Assembly: GCF_014042165.1 (NCBI RefSeq)
Contig: NZ_JACDZE010000002.1
Coordinates: 214,706 to 278,705, forward strand
Direction: 5' to 3'
Source of the DNA: Moheibacter lacus
Lineage (GTDB): Bacteria; Bacteroidota; Bacteroidia; Flavobacteriales; Weeksellaceae
Length of the DNA: 64,000 bases
Shown here piece by piece: positions 7,627-17,181 of this stretch; position 1 is the stretch's first letter; each line of letters opens with the position of its first letter. The notes below the pieces were generated by a model. That model had not been told where the DNA came from. It saw only the letters and a list, made by a program, of their open reading frames with translations, and ran no database searches. A program made the translations under genes and the position numbers.

Positions 7627-9900
7627 TTATTTTTCGTTGGACAATGAATAAGGTACATCATCTTTTGCAGAAGCCCAATTTTTATTGGGCTCATCTTTCA
7701 TTTCCACATAAAATATTCCTCCGTTAACGATGTCCTGATAATTCATATAGTTTTTTTCGTATTTTTTTCCGTTAAACCAAGTTTTATTTATATAGCGGTT
7801 TTCCGCCGAATTCCCATCGGCCTGGATCACAAAATAATTTCCATTTTCCAATTCTAAAATTGCTTTTTTAAAGAGTGGCGCGCCTATAACATATTGGTTA
7901 ACACCCGGCGTAACGGGATAAAAACCCAAAGCACTGAAAACATACCAGGCGGAAGTCTGTCCATTGTCTTCATCACCACAATATCCATCCGGAGAAGAAT
8001 GATACAATCTGTTCATCACTTCACGTGCCCAAAACTGCGTTTTATAAGGTTCTCCTGCATAATTGTACAAATAAATCATGTGTTGAATGGGTTGGTTACC
8101 ATGCGCATATTGTCCCATGTTGACGATCTGCATTTCACGTATTTCATGGATAACTTGACCATAATAGGAATCATCAAAAATCGGTGGTGTTTCAAAAATT
8201 TCGTCGAGTTTATTCAGAAATTTCTTGTTTCCACCCATTAGATCAATTAAGCCTTGAACATCGTGAAAAACCGACCAAGTATAATGCAAACTATTTCCTT
8301 CCGTAAATGCATCGCCCCATTTGTAAGGATTAAAAGGAGTTTGAAAACTGCCGTTCTGATTTTTACCACGCATCCAACCGCTTTCTTTGTCAAATAAATT
8401 TCGGTAATTCAAACTTCTTTGTTTGAATATTTCAATCTCTGAATCCGGTTTTCCTAACACTTTTCCCAATTTCCAAATACAAAAATCGGCATAAGCATAC
8501 TCAAGCGTTCTCGCAGCATTTTCATTGATGTCCACATCATAAGGAACATAGCCGAGTGAATTGTAAAACCCAACGCCTTTTCTTCCTACAGCCGAAACTG
8601 GACCTTCATGATTGGCTCCGTGAATTACTGCTTTCCAAAGGGTTTCGATGTCATATTCGCCTCCATTTTTGATAAAAGCGTCTGCTACGACTGAAGCCGA
8701 ATTATTTCCAATCATAATGTCCGCATAACCCGGACTTGACCATTCGGGAAGAAATCCACCTTCCTTGAAATCATTGACCAATCCTTCTTGCATTTCTTGA
8801 TTGATCGACGGATAAACCAAATTCAACAAGGGATAAAGCGCTCTGAACGTATCCCAAAATCCGGTTCCGGCAAACATTTTTCCGGAGAGGACTTGACCGT
8901 TATACGGACTCCAATGTACAATTTTATCCTTTTCATTGATTTCGTATAATTTATTTGGAAATAATAAAGTCCGATACAAACAAGAATAAAATGTTTTCAT
9001 TTGTTCTTCCGTTCCGCCTTCTACTTTGATTTTGCTCAACTTTTCATTCCAAACATTTTTAGCATTTTCCATCGTTTCGTCAAAATCATCAGAACCGATT
9101 TCGCGTTTTAAATTTAATTCCGCCTGCTCAAAACTGATAAAGGATGAAGCGACTTTGGCGTGAATTTCTTCTCCTTTTTTTGTTTTAAACCGAACAGCCG
9201 CAATGGAATGATTGGCCGTAATTTCCGTTTTTCCCGATTGAATTTTCTTTCCATCCCAAACCCGAAAATCCATTATTTTTTCATCAAATTCGATGACAAA
9301 ATAATTCTTAAAATTGATCAAATTTCCACGACTGTACCTTGTGGAATACCCGATGATTTTCCGTTCTTCCGGAATGATTTTCACATACGAATTTTTATCA
9401 AATGCATCTACGACGATCCATGCATCTTCGCTTTCGGGAAAAGTAAATCGGAATTGTGCCGCACGTTCGGTCGGTGTGATTTCTGTCGTGATGTCGTGAT
9501 CAGCTAAATACACTTGGTAATAATACGGCTTACTGATTTCGGCTTTGTGAGAAAACCAACTTTCTCGCTCTGTTTCCGTCATTTTCAAACCAATCGTCGG
9601 CATAATGGAAAATTGTCCGTAATCATTCATCCAAGGCGATGGTTGATGCGTTTGTTTGAACCCTTTGATTTTGTTTGCGGTGTAAGTGTACATCCAACCA
9701 TCGCCCATTTTTCCGGTTTGTGGCGACCAATAATTCATGCCCCAAGGAACGCCAATTGCGGGATAAGTATTTCCGTTGGATAATTCGTAGCTGGATTGCG
9801 TTCCCATCAAAGGATTGACGAAATCCACATAAGAAATTTCATCTTGTGAAAAGGCAAATTGCCAAAGGAAAATTAAAATAAAGGAAAAGTAAAAGCGCAT
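7627..9900 (-). CDS. GH92 family alpha-mannosidase, secreted
   Basis: The 757-residue protein has a signal peptide (cleavage after FAFS, about residue 18) and the two-domain GH92 fold. The N-terminal beta-sandwich starts VNPLMGTQSSYELSNGNTYP. The (alpha/alpha)6 barrel contains GTGFWDTFRALYPL, and near residue 690 lies GDEDNGQTSAWYVFSALGFYPV, the block that carries an acidic catalytic residue in characterised members. GH92 enzymes are calcium-dependent exo-mannosidases that trim N-glycans and other mannosides. No SusC/SusD pair is nearby, so this is not a typical polysaccharide utilisation locus. Confidence 0.93.
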   Translation of the reverse strand: MRFYFSFILIFLWQFAFSQDEISYVDFVNPLMGTQSSYELSNGNTYPAIGVPWGMNYWSPQTGKMGDGWMYTYTANKIKGFKQTHQPSPWMNDYGQFSIMPTIGLKMTETERESWFSHKAEISKPYYYQVYLADHDITTEITPTERAAQFRFTFPESEDAWIVVDAFDKNSYVKIIPEERKIIGYSTRYSRGNLINFKNYFVIEFDEKIMDFRVWDGKKIQSGKTEITANHSIAAVRFKTKKGEEIHAKVASSFISFEQAELNLKREIGSDDFDETMENAKNVWNEKLSKIKVEGGTEEQMKTFYSCLYRTLLFPNKLYEINEKDKIVHWSPYNGQVLSGKMFAGTGFWDTFRALYPLLNLVYPSINQEMQEGLVNDFKEGGFLPEWSSPGYADIMIGNNSASVVADAFIKNGGEYDIETLWKAVIHGANHEGPVSAVGRKGVGFYNSLGYVPYDVDINENAARTLEYAYADFCIWKLGKVLGKPDSEIEIFKQRSLNYRNLFDKESGWMRGKNQNGSFQTPFNPYKWGDAFTEGNSLHYTWSVFHDVQGLIDLMGGNKKFLNKLDEIFETPPIFDDSYYGQVIHEIREMQIVNMGQYAHGNQPIQHMIYLYNYAGEPYKTQFWAREVMNRLYHSSPDGYCGDEDNGQTSAWYVFSALGFYPVTPGVNQYVIGAPLFKKAILELENGNYFVIQADGNSAENRYINKTWFNGKKYEKNYMNYQDIVNGGIFYVEMKDEPNKNWASAKDDVPYSLSNEK

Positions 9901-9964
9901 CCGGAAAAAATTTAATCGGAAAGCTACAAATTTTCAAGGTTTTCGAGAAACAATTGACTTGAAT

Positions 9965-10675
9965 TTAAGAAACCTTCGTTTCAAAAACTTCTTCGAAATA
10001 AAGTTTGACTTTTGCTTTGACTTCATCCATCGGGACAGGATTTCCCAATTCTCTTTCGAGTGAAGTCACGGCTTTGTCTTTGATGCCGCAAGGAATGATG
10101 TATTCAAAATATTTCAAATCGGGGTTTACATTCAGCGCAAATCCATGCATTGTCACCCAACGAGAAGCTTTTACACCCATCGCACAAATCTTTCTGGCAA
10201 AAGGTTTCCCGACATCCAACCAAACGCCCGTTTCGCCTTTTGAACGTTCGCCTTTCAGTCCAAAATCGTTAAGGGTTTTGATGATGACTTCTTCCAAACT
10301 CCGCATGTACCAATGGATATCCGGCTTAAAATTCTCCAAATCCAAAATCGGATAACCGACCAATTGTCCCGGTCCATGATAGGTGATATCGCCTCCCCGA
10401 TTGGTTTTCACAAAAGTTGCTTGGATTTGATTTAGATAATCTTGGTTCGCCAAAAGGTTTTCCATGTGTCCGCTTTTTCCCAAAGTATAAACGTGCGGAT
10501 GTTCCACAAAAAGCAGATGATTTTTAGTTGGTTCAAAATCGATTTCTCCGTTTTTTTCTCTGGTTCTGTTACGCATTTTCACGGCAACACTTTCCGCCAA
10601 AAGTTTTTCCTGAAAGTCCCAGGTTTTTTGGTAATCTTGGTTTTCGCCTAAATCTTTAAAAAAAATCTCCTTCAT
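9965..10675 (-). CDS. lipB: Octanoyl-ACP:protein N-octanoyltransferase LipB
   Basis: A 236-residue enzyme that transfers octanoate from acyl carrier protein to lipoyl domains, the first step of endogenous lipoate synthesis. The signature RGGDITYHGPGQLVGYPILDL is at 93-113. The catalytic pair is present with the family spacing: Lys162 (ARKICAMG) and Cys196 (IPCGI). It is the last gene of a probable three-gene unit with the small membrane protein and lipoprotein upstream (22-base gap). Confidence 0.95.
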   Translation of the reverse strand: MKEIFFKDLGENQDYQKTWDFQEKLLAESVAVKMRNRTREKNGEIDFEPTKNHLLFVEHPHVYTLGKSGHMENLLANQDYLNQIQATFVKTNRGGDITYHGPGQLVGYPILDLENFKPDIHWYMRSLEEVIIKTLNDFGLKGERSKGETGVWLDVGKPFARKICAMGVKASRWVTMHGFALNVNPDLKYFEYIIPCGIKDKAVTSLERELGNPVPMDEVKAKVKLYFEEVFETKVS

Positions 10676-10697
10676 TTTCTTGTCTAATTCTTAATAA

Positions 10698-10856
10698 TTA
10701 ACGGTTCGGATTATTTAAAATAACCAAGGCAGCAATCACACCCGGAATCCAACCCAAAAAAGTCAGAATTGTAACGATGATGATCGAACCACAGCCTTTA
10801 TCTAGAACTGCTAACGGTGGAAAAATAATGGACAAAATAACCCTTCCTATGCCCAT
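10698..10856 (-). CDS. YqaE/Pmp3 family small membrane protein
   Basis: A 52-residue reading frame beginning MGIGRVILSIIFPPLAVLDK. It has two hydrophobic helices separated by a short polar turn (FPPLAVLDKGCG then SIIIVTILTFLGWIPGVIAALVIL), which is the hallmark of the YqaE/Pmp3 (UPF0057) family. Plant and yeast relatives affect membrane potential and stress tolerance; the bacterial role is unclear. It starts three bases after the lipoprotein stop and ends 22 bases before lipB. Confidence 0.9.
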   Translation of the reverse strand: MGIGRVILSIIFPPLAVLDKGCGSIIIVTILTFLGWIPGVIAALVILNNPNR

Positions 10857-10859
10857 GAA

Positions 10860-11600
10860 TTATTCAAATTCAACCGTAAAATTATATTTTTCCGGATTTT
10901 CCATCAATTCACTCATCGGAACTTCTACAGTCATCGTTTTTCCATCTAGACTATAAGTTGCATTTTCAATGTTAGAAGATTTGATTCTTTTAGGGAAATG
11001 GTATTCCAATTTGTATTCAAACATCCCCATCATTTCCTGGGCAGCCATAGAAACGCTATCATCTTTTTCACCAAATAATTGATCTACTTCGCCCGCTATT
11101 CTTTGGAATTTTTTTCCATCATATTTGATTTCCATGGTTTTCAAAAGACCTGATTGAGCCAAATTTTTAGCTGCTTCAGGATCTTCTTTCACCAATTTAT
11201 CACTCGATTCCTGTACCTTCTTCAAATAAGCATTGAAACTTTTCACATCTTTTTCCTCCAAACCTATGCTCATCAAGGCTTGCGTTTCATCCATCTTCAT
11301 CCTTACGCGCATTTTATCCAAAGATTGCATGAATTCTCTTTCTGCATCGCTGATACTATCATTTCCTAATTCTGAATAATTTTCCAAATCAGCGATCTTC
11401 ATCAAAGTATCCACCGGAAATTCACCGATTTGACGGAGGGAATCTCTTTTGTTTTCCGGGAAAATAAATCCTGACATCTGCGAAAAGTCAAATTCAGTTT
11501 CGTATTTCACACCGCCGTTTTCTTGTAAATAAACGCGTTCCGTTATCTGACAAGAAACCAGAAATACGGAAAGAAAAAAGAATAAAAAGGAATTTTTCAT
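10860..11600 (-). CDS. Lipoprotein of unknown function
   Basis: The 246-residue product starts with a lipoprotein signal (FLSVFLVSC, cysteine 17). The mature part is mixed alpha/beta with no family I recognise. It has a charged helical middle (residues 85-160) and ends with a beta-rich stretch (YNFTVEFE). It is the first gene of the probable lipoprotein-YqaE-lipB operon; no promoter box is obvious in the 276-base gap before it. Confidence 0.75.
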   Translation of the reverse strand: MKNSFLFFFLSVFLVSCQITERVYLQENGGVKYETEFDFSQMSGFIFPENKRDSLRQIGEFPVDTLMKIADLENYSELGNDSISDAEREFMQSLDKMRVRMKMDETQALMSIGLEEKDVKSFNAYLKKVQESSDKLVKEDPEAAKNLAQSGLLKTMEIKYDGKKFQRIAGEVDQLFGEKDDSVSMAAQEMMGMFEYKLEYHFPKRIKSSNIENATYSLDGKTMTVEVPMSELMENPEKYNFTVEFE

Positions 11601-11876
11601 GAGTTAATATTTATTGTTTTTAACGGTCACATGGAACACCTAAATTAACATTCCGCTCTATGATTTTAGCTTAATCATAGGTGTTTCATTTGAATAAATT
11701 AGACGGTAAAATTAGAATTTTTTGAACAAATACTTGAATTCGATTGACAATAAAATGAAAGAAAACCTATCAGGTTTATAATGCTAATTCAATTCTTCTG
11801 TTAAATGATTCAATTTTAACATAAATTAACATAATTAATTGTAATTTAAGCACGCTAATAATTCAAAATTTACATT

Positions 11877-13928
11877 ATGAAAAAAAATTTACTCTTTTTA
11901 GGGTTTTTGATTTTACTGGCAATTCAATCTTTTTCACAAGAAAAAATTGCAGTCGTCCAAGATCCTTTTGTTTTATTGTTAAATGCCGAGACGGGAGAAG
12001 TTGAAGACCCTGAATTCATCGATCTTACTGCACTGAACCCTGGAACGCCTAAAGGAATTCGACAAGTGGGAGAAGAAATTTGGATTTCAGATCAAAATGA
12101 AGACATGATTTTTCGCTTTGATTTGGATGGAAATTTCATCAGCAGTATCAGCGGAGCAATGGATAACATCAAAGGATTTGATTTGATCAATGACTCTGAA
12201 GTTTGGGTTTCCAATGCAGGGTCCAATAATGGAGCTCCAGGTAATGGTATCGTGAAAATTGGAACAGATGGTACAATTACCGGTAACTTTTTGACACCTA
12301 CTGGTTCATCATTTGATGTGCTGGACAATGGAAATGGTGAAGTTTATATTTCTTTTATCAACGGTGGTTCACCTATTGAGAGATGGGATTATGATGGAAA
12401 TTTCATCGATAATTTAGTAGATCCTGGTGTGCTCAACTTTGCGCAGCAAATGTGGATGACGCAAGATGGAGATTTATTGGTTGCCAATTTCAGTTCTCCG
12501 GGAGGAATCTATCTATTTGATATTGAAACTGGAACGCAATTGGAATACTGGGCTCAATCCAATTCAAGAGGAGTTATCGAAACAGCTGATGGCAATATTT
12601 TATGGTCCAATTCCAACGGTGTCCATCGTTTGGACCCAACTTCTGGCGTTTCTACTACCATTTCAAGTGGTAACGCTCAGTATTTTGCTCTATTATTTGC
12701 AGATGAAAATACGGAATGTACAGACCCAACACTTTCTGTCGAAACTCCAGATCCCGTTTGTGAAGGAACATCTACAACCATAACCGCAACTTCAGATGCT
12801 GATGAAGTCAATTGGTATGATACTGCCGATGGAACAACGCCGATATTTACCGGACTTGAGTTTGAAACCCCGGAATTAACGGAGGCAACATCTTATTGGG
12901 TTCAAGCATTCAATCAAGGAAATGGAGGAGGCGAAATCATAGAAGGTGGAGCCAGAGTAGCACCAAGCACCAATTCACAATCCACAGTTGTGGATGTAAC
13001 CACGCCATGGGGCTTGAGTTTTGATACGACAGCAGACTTTACGATAACGGCTGTTGATGTATATTTAACCGATGCTAATCCTGGAAATGTCATCGTTCAA
13101 CTACTCGATGTAAACTGGGCTGTACTTGACGAAACCACTATCGCCGTTCCGGCCGGAAACTCTACCAATCCGGTTCAACATGAATTGAGTTTAGATTTTT
13201 CTGTGGAAGCCGGAAATACGTATCGACTTGTAGCCGCTTTTCCAAGTGTGGAAATGGTTAGAGAATTTTCATCTGAACACCCGGGATTCCCTTACCCAAT
13301 TGGTGATGTAGGATCAGTAACCGGAGGAACGATCAATAATTCCAATACCAACAATTCTGTATATTATTTCTTCTACAATTGGACGGTAGAAACATCAACC
13401 GGAGGAACTTGTGAGTCGGAAAGAATCCAAGTCGATGTAAGTGTCAACCCAGCTCCAGAAGCACCAATGGCCGTTGGTGATTTCTTTTTCCAAGATGGAG
13501 AAACACTCGCAGATTTGGAAGATGATCTCGATTTCACAGGAACTTTAACTTGGTATGCAGACGAAGCTTTGACTACGGTTTTACCAGATACAACTTTAAT
13601 TGAGGACGAAACAACTTATTGGGTTACCCAGACTATTGATGGTTGTGAAAGCGAAGCCCTTGCAGTTCTGGTAGAGGAATTAGGTCTAAGCGAAATCGAT
13701 GGACAAATGTTCAGCATTTATCCAAATCCGGTGAAAAACTTGCTGAATATCGATGGAAAAAAACAGATTGATCAAATTGAAATTTTTGATATGACCGGAA
13801 GGAAAATCAGTTCAATTTCAAATCTTCAAAACAACCAAATCGATTTTAGCGGATTTGAAAAAGGAACTTATTTAATCAGAATACATGCTGAAAATCAAAT
13901 TATAGTCAATAAAGTAATCAAAAACTAA
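11877..13928 (+). CDS. T9SS-exported protein with beta-propeller-like and Ig-like domains
   Basis: A 683-residue exported protein. The signal peptide ends near QSFSQ-EK (about 21). Residues 25-280 contain repeated short strands with WISDQNEDMIFRFDLDGNFI and IVKIGTDGTITG patterns, resembling an NHL/SMP-type propeller. Two Ig-like segments of the PKD/CHU kind follow (about 285-345 and 525-600), separated by a segment like DUF4082 (about 355-470). The last 75 residues (MFSIYPNPVKNLLNIDG to IIVNKVIKN) are a type A T9SS sorting domain, so it should be secreted or cell-surface attached. The ligand is unknown. A terminator follows. Confidence 0.88.
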   Translation: MKKNLLFLGFLILLAIQSFSQEKIAVVQDPFVLLLNAETGEVEDPEFIDLTALNPGTPKGIRQVGEEIWISDQNEDMIFRFDLDGNFISSISGAMDNIKGFDLINDSEVWVSNAGSNNGAPGNGIVKIGTDGTITGNFLTPTGSSFDVLDNGNGEVYISFINGGSPIERWDYDGNFIDNLVDPGVLNFAQQMWMTQDGDLLVANFSSPGGIYLFDIETGTQLEYWAQSNSRGVIETADGNILWSNSNGVHRLDPTSGVSTTISSGNAQYFALLFADENTECTDPTLSVETPDPVCEGTSTTITATSDADEVNWYDTADGTTPIFTGLEFETPELTEATSYWVQAFNQGNGGGEIIEGGARVAPSTNSQSTVVDVTTPWGLSFDTTADFTITAVDVYLTDANPGNVIVQLLDVNWAVLDETTIAVPAGNSTNPVQHELSLDFSVEAGNTYRLVAAFPSVEMVREFSSEHPGFPYPIGDVGSVTGGTINNSNTNNSVYYFFYNWTVETSTGGTCESERIQVDVSVNPAPEAPMAVGDFFFQDGETLADLEDDLDFTGTLTWYADEALTTVLPDTTLIEDETTYWVTQTIDGCESEALAVLVEELGLSEIDGQMFSIYPNPVKNLLNIDGKKQIDQIEIFDMTGRKISSISNLQNNQIDFSGFEKGTYLIRIHAENQIIVNKVIKN

Positions 13929-13961
13929 CCAAAACCTTCAACATCCCTAAACAATTTTACC

Positions 13962-13992
13962 AAAAGGGGTTCCTTTACGGAACCCTTTTTCA
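13962..13992 (+). terminator. Intrinsic terminator after the T9SS protein gene
   Basis: A 12-bp stem (AAAAGGGGTTCC with GGAACCCTTTTT, one G-T pair) encloses a five-base loop and ends in a T-run. It lies 33 bases after the stop codon. Confidence 0.85.
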
Positions 13993-14008
13993 TTCGTATA
14001 AATTTATG

Positions 14009-14016
14009 TAGTTTTG
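14009..14016 (+). promoter_or_regulatory. Bacteroidota -7 box before the S46 peptidase gene
   Basis: TAGTTTTG fits TAnnTTTG and lies 19 bases before the ATG, just after the previous gene's terminator. Confidence 0.45.
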
Positions 14017-14035
14017 AAAATTGAATTTTTAAAAG

Positions 14036-16180
14036 ATGAAATTACATTTAGCAGTACTTAGCACAATTTTAGCGATGGGTCTTTCCTTTGCCCAACAAGG
14101 AGGAGGAATGTGGATTCCGACAGAACTCAACGAGTCCGAAATGAAACAAATGGGAATGCAGATTTCCGCCGAAGATATTTTTACACCAAACGCACCGAGC
14201 ATTAAAGATGCAATCGCGCATTTCGGTGGAGGATGTACTTCTGAAGTAATTTCTTCAAAAGGATTATTATTGACCAACCATCATTGTGGTTATGGCCAAA
14301 TCCAATCCCATTCCAGTTTGGAAAATGATTATTTGAAAAATGGATTTTGGGCGATGAACAACAGCGAAGAATTGCCCAACAAAGGCTTGACCGCTACTTT
14401 CATTGTGGATATTAAAGACGTTACAGATAAAATCCTTCAAGGTATTTCAGATGAAATGACAGAGGAAAAAAGACAGGAATTTGTTAAATCCAACATCGAA
14501 ATCATCTCTAAAAATGTCGTAAAAGAAGCTTATCAAGATGTTTTCATCCGAGCATTTTACAAAGGAAATAAATACTACCAATTCATCACAGAAACCTACA
14601 AAGATGTCCGATTGGTCGGCGCTCCGCCTTCTGCCATCGGAAATTTTGGGATGGACACAGACAACTGGTCTTGGCCGCGTCATACCGGAGATTTCTCATT
14701 GTTCAGAATTTATGCCGACAAAAACAACAAACCAGCTGAATATTCGCCAGACAACGTTCCCTACACACCCAAACATTTCTTACCGGTTTCGATCAAAGGA
14801 ATCAAAGAAGGAGATTTTACCTTTGTGTTTGGATTTCCGGGAAGTACGGACGAATACCTTCCCGCTTCTGCACTGGATCAAATTTTGAAAACAACCAATC
14901 CGGCGAGAATTGGAATCCGTGACGTCGCATTGAAAATTTTAAATGCCAAAATGCGTCAGGACAATGCTACGCGAATTAAATATGCTTCCAAATACGCCCG
15001 AATCTCCAATTACCATAAAAAATGGTCAGGAGAAAGTTTGGGATTGAAAAAATCAAATGCCGTTGAAAAAAGAAAAGAATTTGAAACAGAATTCACCAAA
15101 AGAATTGCTGCGAATTCCAATTGGAACAAAAACTATGGCAGTCTTTTAAACGAAATGGATGAGTTGTATACGTTTCAAGCGCCGTATCAAACTGCCGAGA
15201 TTTATTTTGATGAAGCGATTTACAGAAACTCTGAAACTTTCCGTGTTGCGCTTTTGGTTCAAAACCTGATCAAAGCAAAAGGAACACCTGAGTTTTCGGA
15301 TTTGAAAAACCGTTACATCAATTATTTAAAAGGATTGTACAAAGATTATGATGCAGATTTGGATCAAGAAGTTTCATTGGCTTTGATCGATTTGTACAAA
15401 AAAAATGTGCCGGCTGAATTTTTACCGGAAACCGCCATTCATATCAATGCTTCTACTTTCCAAAGTTCGGTTCTAACCGGAAAAGAAAGAATAAACGGTG
15501 TGAGCATCATTGAAGACACAGAAAAAGCTTTTGAAAACGATGAAGTGTTGATCGCAGCTTTGGAAAATGATCCATTGGTTCAAGAAATCGGATTGATTCA
15601 AAAAGCGTATGAACAAAAAGTTTCTCCTAAATTTACCGCTACGCAAAACCAATTGAACCAATTGCAAAGAACATATATGAAAGCGCAATTGGAAGTTTTT
15701 CCTGATAAAAAATTCTTTCCAGACGCCAATTCGACTTTGCGTGTCACTTATGGAAAAGTAGACGGATACAAGCCGGAAGACAAACCGCGTTATCCTTATC
15801 AAACTTATTTGGATGGTGTGATCGAGAAATATGTTCCGGGCGATTATGAATTTGATTTGCCGCAGAAGTTGATCGATTTGGAGAAATCAAAAGATTTTGG
15901 AATTTATGGTGAAGGCAAAAAGAAAAAAGCCAAAATGCCGGTAAATTTCATTGCAACCAATCATACAACTGGTGGAAATTCTGGAAGTCCTGCGTTGGAC
16001 AAAGACGGAAATCTGATCGGATTGAACTTCGACCGTGTTTGGGAGGGAACGATGAGTGATTTGAATTATGATCCTGAAATCTGTAGAAACATCATGGTAG
16101 ATGCAAGATACATCCTTTTCATCATCGATAAATTTGCCGGAGCCGGTTATTTGTTAGACGAAATGAAAATTGTGAAATAA
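14036..16180 (+). CDS. S46 dipeptidyl-peptidase, DPP11-like
   Basis: A 714-residue periplasmic serine peptidase with a signal peptide ending LSFAQ (about residue 20). The catalytic histidine region is LLLTNHHCGYG (78-87, probably His83), the aspartate lies in HTGDFSLFR, and the nucleophile is Ser649 in GGNSGSP. Arg667 (GLNFDRVWEG) lies 18 residues after the serine, the spacing of the arginine that gives DPP11 its preference for Asp/Glu at P1; DPP7 has glycine there. It should release acidic dipeptides from peptides. A clear terminator follows. Confidence 0.93.
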   Translation: MKLHLAVLSTILAMGLSFAQQGGGMWIPTELNESEMKQMGMQISAEDIFTPNAPSIKDAIAHFGGGCTSEVISSKGLLLTNHHCGYGQIQSHSSLENDYLKNGFWAMNNSEELPNKGLTATFIVDIKDVTDKILQGISDEMTEEKRQEFVKSNIEIISKNVVKEAYQDVFIRAFYKGNKYYQFITETYKDVRLVGAPPSAIGNFGMDTDNWSWPRHTGDFSLFRIYADKNNKPAEYSPDNVPYTPKHFLPVSIKGIKEGDFTFVFGFPGSTDEYLPASALDQILKTTNPARIGIRDVALKILNAKMRQDNATRIKYASKYARISNYHKKWSGESLGLKKSNAVEKRKEFETEFTKRIAANSNWNKNYGSLLNEMDELYTFQAPYQTAEIYFDEAIYRNSETFRVALLVQNLIKAKGTPEFSDLKNRYINYLKGLYKDYDADLDQEVSLALIDLYKKNVPAEFLPETAIHINASTFQSSVLTGKERINGVSIIEDTEKAFENDEVLIAALENDPLVQEIGLIQKAYEQKVSPKFTATQNQLNQLQRTYMKAQLEVFPDKKFFPDANSTLRVTYGKVDGYKPEDKPRYPYQTYLDGVIEKYVPGDYEFDLPQKLIDLEKSKDFGIYGEGKKKKAKMPVNFIATNHTTGGNSGSPALDKDGNLIGLNFDRVWEGTMSDLNYDPEICRNIMVDARYILFIIDKFAGAGYLLDEMKIVK

Positions 16181-16202
16181 TTGGTTTTCAAACAATCAAT
16201 AT

Positions 16203-16236
16203 AAATGGTGGCTTTGTTAAGGCCACCATTTTTTAT
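16203..16236 (+). terminator. Intrinsic terminator after the S46 peptidase gene
   Basis: A perfect 10-bp stem (AAATGGTGGC with GCCACCATTT) with a nine-base loop is followed by a T-run. Confidence 0.88.
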
Positions 16237-16300
16237 GTTAATATTGAAAAGAAAATCGTAAAATTATTGAATATTTTAATTTAAAATAATACAAACTCAA

Positions 16301-16522
16301 ATGAAAGCTAAAACCCTCCCCATCCTCCTCACCTATTTCCTATTCGCATCTTTTACCACAGCACCGGAAACCAGCGTTTACCTCTGCAACAGTTCCGGTG
16401 GTAAAAGATATCATTTTTCGGAAAATTGTCGTGGACTTTCCAATTGCCAACACCCAATCATCAAAGTCAGCCTGCAAGAAGCCAAAAAAAGAGGAAAAAC
16501 CATCTGCGGATACGAAGATTGA
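16301..16522 (+). CDS. Small exported Cys/His protein
   Basis: The 73-residue product has a signal peptide (about 1-22, ending FASFTTA) and a compact mature part with the pattern VYLCNSSGGKRYHFSENCRGL, then SNCQHPIIKV and KTICGYE. The cysteine and histidine spacing suggests a small metal-binding or disulfide fold related to Ada-like zinc-binding modules, but I do not know a named family. It lies 48 bases before the thermonuclease gene and is probably co-transcribed, so the two may act together in the periplasm. Confidence 0.7.
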   Translation: MKAKTLPILLTYFLFASFTTAPETSVYLCNSSGGKRYHFSENCRGLSNCQHPIIKVSLQEAKKRGKTICGYED

Positions 16523-16570
16523 GCGAATGTCATTATTTTTGATGGCTTGAAAAATCAACAATAATTCAAC

Positions 16571-17134
16571 ATGAAACTTTCTAAAATCAAACTTTTATTC
16601 ATTCTCCTCAATCTCTGTTTCGTCCAGTGCGGAAGAGCTTATTCCGAGGGAAATTGCTTTGATTTATACAATTCTGAGAATGCGGAAGTCTCAAATGACA
16701 AAGGGATCGATGCGCCATCTTCCGATAAAAATCTCTATACCGCAAAAGTCATCCGAATCGTCGATGGCGATACGCTGGAAGTACTTTTTCATGAATTGCC
16801 CGTGATGATTCGCCTGGCGCACATTGATACACCGGAAAAGAAACAAGCCTTTGGAAAACGTGCCAAACAAGCATTGTCAGACCTTTGTTTCGGGCAGGAA
16901 ATCCAATTTGAATTTGATAAAAAAGACCGAAATGGCCGATACATCTGCGTCATTTACGATGCAAATGGTAAAAATCTGAACCAAGAAATGATCAAACTCG
17001 GCATGGCTTGGCATTTCAAGAAATATTCTGAGGACAATACCTATGCTGAATTGGAAAAAGAAGCAAGAGAAAGTAAAATCGGACTCTGGAAAGATCCCAA
17101 TCCAATTGCGCCTTGGAACTGGCGGAAGAACTGA
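16571..17134 (+). CDS. Thermonuclease family protein (SNase-like)
   Basis: A 187-residue exported nuclease with a hydrophobic N-terminus (LLFILLNLCFVQC) that may be a lipoprotein signal. The SNase OB-fold domain covers about residues 55-185: KVIRIVDGDTLEVLF, then IRLAHIDTPEKKQAFGKRAKQ with the expected Arg, Asp and Glu residues, FDKKDRNGRYICVIY, and LGMAWHFKKY. It should cut DNA and/or RNA in a calcium-dependent way. It follows the small Cys/His protein. Confidence 0.92.
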   Translation: MKLSKIKLLFILLNLCFVQCGRAYSEGNCFDLYNSENAEVSNDKGIDAPSSDKNLYTAKVIRIVDGDTLEVLFHELPVMIRLAHIDTPEKKQAFGKRAKQALSDLCFGQEIQFEFDKKDRNGRYICVIYDANGKNLNQEMIKLGMAWHFKKYSEDNTYAELEKEARESKIGLWKDPNPIAPWNWRKN

Positions 17135-17181
17135 TGCTTGGATGTTGGATGAATTTTTAGATTTGAAACCTCAAGCCCAAT

